From an uncultured Faecalibacterium sp. (GTDB lineage: Bacteria; Bacillota; Clostridia; Oscillospirales; Ruminococcaceae), in the NCBI GenBank assembly GCA_937915335.1, contig CALDLZ010000387.1, forward strand, positions 1-6,442: DNA of 6,442 bases, read 5' to 3'. Positions 5,323 to 6,442 of the stretch are shown piece by piece. The position numbers and the translations under genes were made by a program. Below the pieces are notes generated by a model, which searched no databases, was not told the origin of the DNA, and saw nothing but the letters and a program-made list of their open reading frames with translations. Within the stretch, counting starts at the first letter, position 1. Every line of letters starts with the position of its first letter.

Positions 5323-5653
5323 GAAGTCTTGTTTTAAGTGTTCCACCCTATTTGTCCTCAACGCCCGGTGGATTTGGAATACACCTCGGTTAGTGGGGAG
5401 TTTCACCCACACCATCATTGGCCTTTCAGCCACCCCGTCTTCTTTATGACCGGGCCGCGAATTACGGAAGTTTCATTGTTTTGTCCGAGGGAATGATATT
5501 CAGTTTTCAAGGTACGCCTTACAGTTCCGGGCTTCTCCCCGTTTGGGGTGTTGCCCTTGCTGTGACCATAGTGTACCTGAAAACCAAATGCTTTTTTAGG
5601 ACGCAACTGGTCCGCTTTTCGATTCAAAAACCGGACCTATCATGTCCGGTTTT
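5323..5653 (-). ncRNA. Structured untranslated leader RNA, family not recognised
   Basis: This stretch has no convincing gene but is full of pairing on the minus strand. In order there are: a 10-bp hairpin (5627-5653); a competing hairpin (5609-5637); and a long arm pairing GTTTTCAGGTAC (5573-5584) with GTACCTTGAAAAC (5503-5515) with one bulge. That arm encloses nested helices ACAG/CTGT, GGGC/GCCC and CCCC/GGGG within 5521-5563. Further on are a TGGC-TGAAAG-GCCA hairpin near 5418-5431 and a GTGGG/CCCAC hairpin near 5395-5412. The terminator at 5277-5322 closes the series. It is most likely a cis-acting 5' leader controlling the ParB operon. A single-strand replication origin of a conjugative element is the main alternative, since such origins are also long hairpin-rich intergenic stretches. 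I could not match it to a known riboswitch or RNA class. Confidence 0.5.
5609..5653 (-). promoter_or_regulatory. Mutually exclusive hairpins at the head of the leader
   Basis: The middle segment B (5627-5637, minus strand GGTCCGGTTTT) can pair perfectly over 10 bp with upstream segment A (5644-5653), forming a terminator-like hairpin followed by five T residues. It can instead pair over 11 positions with one mismatch with downstream segment C (5609-5619, AAAAGCGGACC). Such overlapping choices are the usual layout of transcription attenuation. The A-B stem is nearly symmetrical and could also act weakly on the plus strand. Confidence 0.5.
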
Positions 5654-5726
5654 AGCAAAAATAAATCGCAGTATCGAAAAAATAGAATTTACACTTTTCA
5701 AAAAAGGCAGAAATTGATTTTTCAAC
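5654..5726. other. AT-rich intergenic stretch, probable promoter region of the leader operon
   Basis: This stretch lies between the XRE terminator and the first leader hairpin and is strongly AT-rich. TTGAAA boxes occur on the minus strand, but no -10 box at 17 bases is convincing. Because the terminator upstream is strong, the leader and ParB operon need a promoter about here; I place it by position only. Confidence 0.35.
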
Positions 5727-5778
5727 AAAAAAGCCCTCCCGAACAATGACTGTTACAAGTCATCTGTCCGAGAGGGCT
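5727..5778 (-). terminator. Strong intrinsic terminator of the XRE regulator gene
   Basis: On the minus strand a 14-bp stem (arms 5765-5778 and 5732-5745, two G-U pairs) encloses an inner 6-bp stem (ATGACT/AGTCAT) and is followed by six T residues (5727-5732). It begins seven bases after the XRE stop codon and separates the regulator unit from the ParB operon. Confidence 0.92.
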
Positions 5779-5785
5779 AATCGCA

Positions 5786-6091
5786 TTACAAGTCGCTCGC
5801 TATCGCATCTAGACTACGAGCAATACGATGTAATTTAGCATAAAGTTTTCTTTTCAGTTGTTCTTCGCGCTCCGATGGAGCAGTACCCAATAACAAATAA
5901 TCAAGCGATGTATTGAAAACTGCCACCATTTCAACAAAAAGATCAATCGATGGTGTTTCTTCCCCACGCTCTATTCTACGAATATGGCGGTCGCTAGTGT
6001 TCAACTCGACAGCAAACTGCTCCTGTGTCATTCCATTTGCTTTGCGCAGTTGCTGGATACGTTTGCCTGTGGCATAAGCATCAAAGTACAT
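5786..6091 (-). CDS. XRE/Cro-type helix-turn-helix regulator
   Basis: This 101-residue protein starts at the ATG at 6091, seven bases after GGAGGG. Residues 10-67 form a complete HTH_3 domain: GKRIQQLRKANGMTQEQFAVEL, recognition helix NTSDRHIRRIERGEETPS, then LFVEMVAVFNTSLDYLLLG. The remaining 30 residues are a charged helix (SEREEQLKRKLYAKLHRIAR), probably for dimerisation. No peptidase or inducer-binding domain is present. Its start overlaps the end of the 48-codon gene upstream by 11 bases, so the two are co-translated. Proteins of this size on integrative elements usually repress excision or transfer genes; targets here could be its own promoter, the leader operon, or the paired int/xis upstream regions, which is inference. 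The C-terminal half is too short for a phage CI-type repressor. Confidence 0.94.
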   Translation of the reverse strand: MYFDAYATGKRIQQLRKANGMTQEQFAVELNTSDRHIRRIERGEETPSIDLFVEMVAVFNTSLDYLLLGTAPSEREEQLKRKLYAKLHRIARSLDAIASDL

Positions 6092-6227
6092 AAGCCAGCC
6101 CTCCGACCATGCAGAGATACAGCCACAGGCCGCACCACAGGGTCAGAGAACAGGGACAAGCAGACATTCGGCGGCAGTACACTTGACTGCCGGGGCTAGG
6201 TTCGTACTCAATCAATCGGTTTTTCAT
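6081..6227 (-). CDS. Small cysteine-rich hydrophobic protein, 48 residues
   Basis: An ATG at 6225-6227 follows AAAGGA at nine bases and opens a 48-codon frame ending in TGA at 6081-6083, overlapping the XRE start by 11 bases. The N-terminal 20 residues are polar (MKNRLIEYEPSPGSQVYCRR). Residues 26-48 are hydrophobic with three tryptophan/glycine-rich steps (LWCGLWLYLCMVGGLAYVL), enough for one membrane span ending at the C-terminus. There are five cysteines (18, 24, 26, 32, 39). The site, spacing and coupling to the regulator gene argue that it is translated. It may be a membrane partner of the regulator, a leader peptide that couples translation, or a small toxin-like peptide. No family is recognised. 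Confidence 0.6.
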   Translation of the reverse strand: MKNRLIEYEPSPGSQVYCRRMSACPCSLTLWCGLWLYLCMVGGLAYVL

Positions 6228-6271
6228 AATCCTTCGTCCTTTCGTTGTCGATTATGGCAATGCGGGCGGAG

Positions 6272-6300
6272 CATGAGAGATGCACGGTGCATCCCTCATG
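6272..6300. repeat. 13-bp inverted repeat upstream of the small-protein/XRE unit
   Basis: Arms CATGAGAGATGCA and TGCATCCCTCATG, with one G-T position, flank a three-base centre. It lies 45 bases before the small-protein start. No T-run follows on either strand, so it is more likely an operator for a dimeric regulator or a leader hairpin than a terminator. A CATAAT box (6251-6256, minus strand) lies close by, without a good -35 partner. The adjacent stretch 6300-6330 holds GGGA/TCCC inside GATAG/CTATC with four T residues, a weak terminator candidate for the gene ending at 6347. Confidence 0.5.
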
Positions 6301-6346
6301 ATAGTAAAAGGGAAAATCCCTGTTGCTATCTATGACAAAATCCTGC

Positions 6347-6442
6347 TTACAGCATGGTATCGATTAACTGTACAATCAGTTCACGCTGTTCAGGCCGCAG
6401 AGCAGACCATTTTTCAAGCATAGTGGCCTGTTCCTGTGTAAG
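6347..6442 (-). CDS. C-terminal tail of an unidentified protein, cut by window edge
   Basis: The frame is open from the right edge to a TAA at 6347-6349 and gives 31 residues: LTQEQATMLEKWSALRPEQR and then a helical tail ending in LIDTML. The EQ..ML and PEQRELIVQLI pattern resembles the C-terminal helix of small XRE-type regulators and other element-encoded proteins. An ATG lies inside the segment, but nothing suggests a start there. The lack of a sharp terminator after it leaves open whether it shares a transcript with the small-protein/XRE unit. Confidence 0.5.
   Translation of the reverse strand, partial: LTQEQATMLEKWSALRPEQRELIVQLIDTML

Noticed and set aside
5236..5433. 64-codon N-terminal extension of the zinc-ribbon gene
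   Set aside because: It crosses an intrinsic terminator and the GGAGG site that fits the ATG at 5235; no start signal is seen at 5433.
5415..5627. 70-codon minus-strand frame starting with TTG inside the structured leader
   Set aside because: It has no Shine-Dalgarno at useful distance, begins in the switching hairpins, and its codons coincide with strong base pairing; RNA structure explains the region better. It should be revisited if homologues keep the frame.
1..6442. CRISPR arrays, tRNA, rRNA, insertion-sequence ends
   Set aside because: No regularly spaced repeats, no tRNA-like cloverleaf, no rRNA core sequence and no transposase with terminal repeats were seen on either strand.

Overview
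The window looks like one end of an integrative mobile element (an ICE or integrated plasmid-like element) from a Gram-positive anaerobe, most likely a gut Clostridia-type Firmicute. The reasons are the purine-rich Shine-Dalgarno sites before nearly every gene, sigmaA-like promoters, stem-plus-T-run terminators, a Tn916-type integrase N-terminus, and a small excisionase-like protein of a type I associate with clostridial elements. The organism is an inference; no chromosomal marker, rRNA or tRNA is present. All supported genes lie on the minus strand, so transcription runs from high to low coordinates.

Right end (6442 to 5727): the tail of an unidentified gene, then a 119-base intergenic stretch with a 13-bp palindrome, then a two-gene unit of a 48-residue cysteine-rich hydrophobic protein (too short for ordinary ORF cut-offs) overlapping an XRE/Cro-type repressor, closed by a strong terminator.

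Middle (about 5726 to 2721): an AT-rich stretch that may hold a promoter is followed by a roughly 370-base untranslated leader. It contains mutually exclusive hairpins, a long nested stem-loop, and an intrinsic terminator just before the Shine-Dalgarno of the first gene. Downstream is a tightly overlapping operon: a four-cysteine zinc-ribbon-like small protein, a ParB-like protein with a helix-turn-helix, and a second ParB/sulfiredoxin-fold protein. After a weak terminator-like hairpin comes a MazF/PemK toxin with no MazE-like antitoxin beside it.

Left end (2720 to 1): the recombination module. An excisionase-like gene and the integrase gene (cut by the window edge) each follow a copy of the same 50-bp region (37 of 50 positions identical), with promoter-like boxes at matching places. 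Between them sits a self-contained gene for an AAA-ATPase-like protein with a PD-(D/E)XK-type C-terminus, carrying its own near-consensus promoter and its own terminator. It looks like cargo inserted into an excisionase-integrase pair.

Together the genes suggest an element with a regulator unit (XRE plus small membrane protein), a leader-controlled maintenance operon (zinc ribbon, two ParB-like proteins, toxin), a co-regulated excision/integration pair, and one accessory gene of unknown role. The least explained parts are the structured leader, the duplicated int/xis upstream region, and a perfect 12-bp inverted repeat inside the first ParB-like gene.
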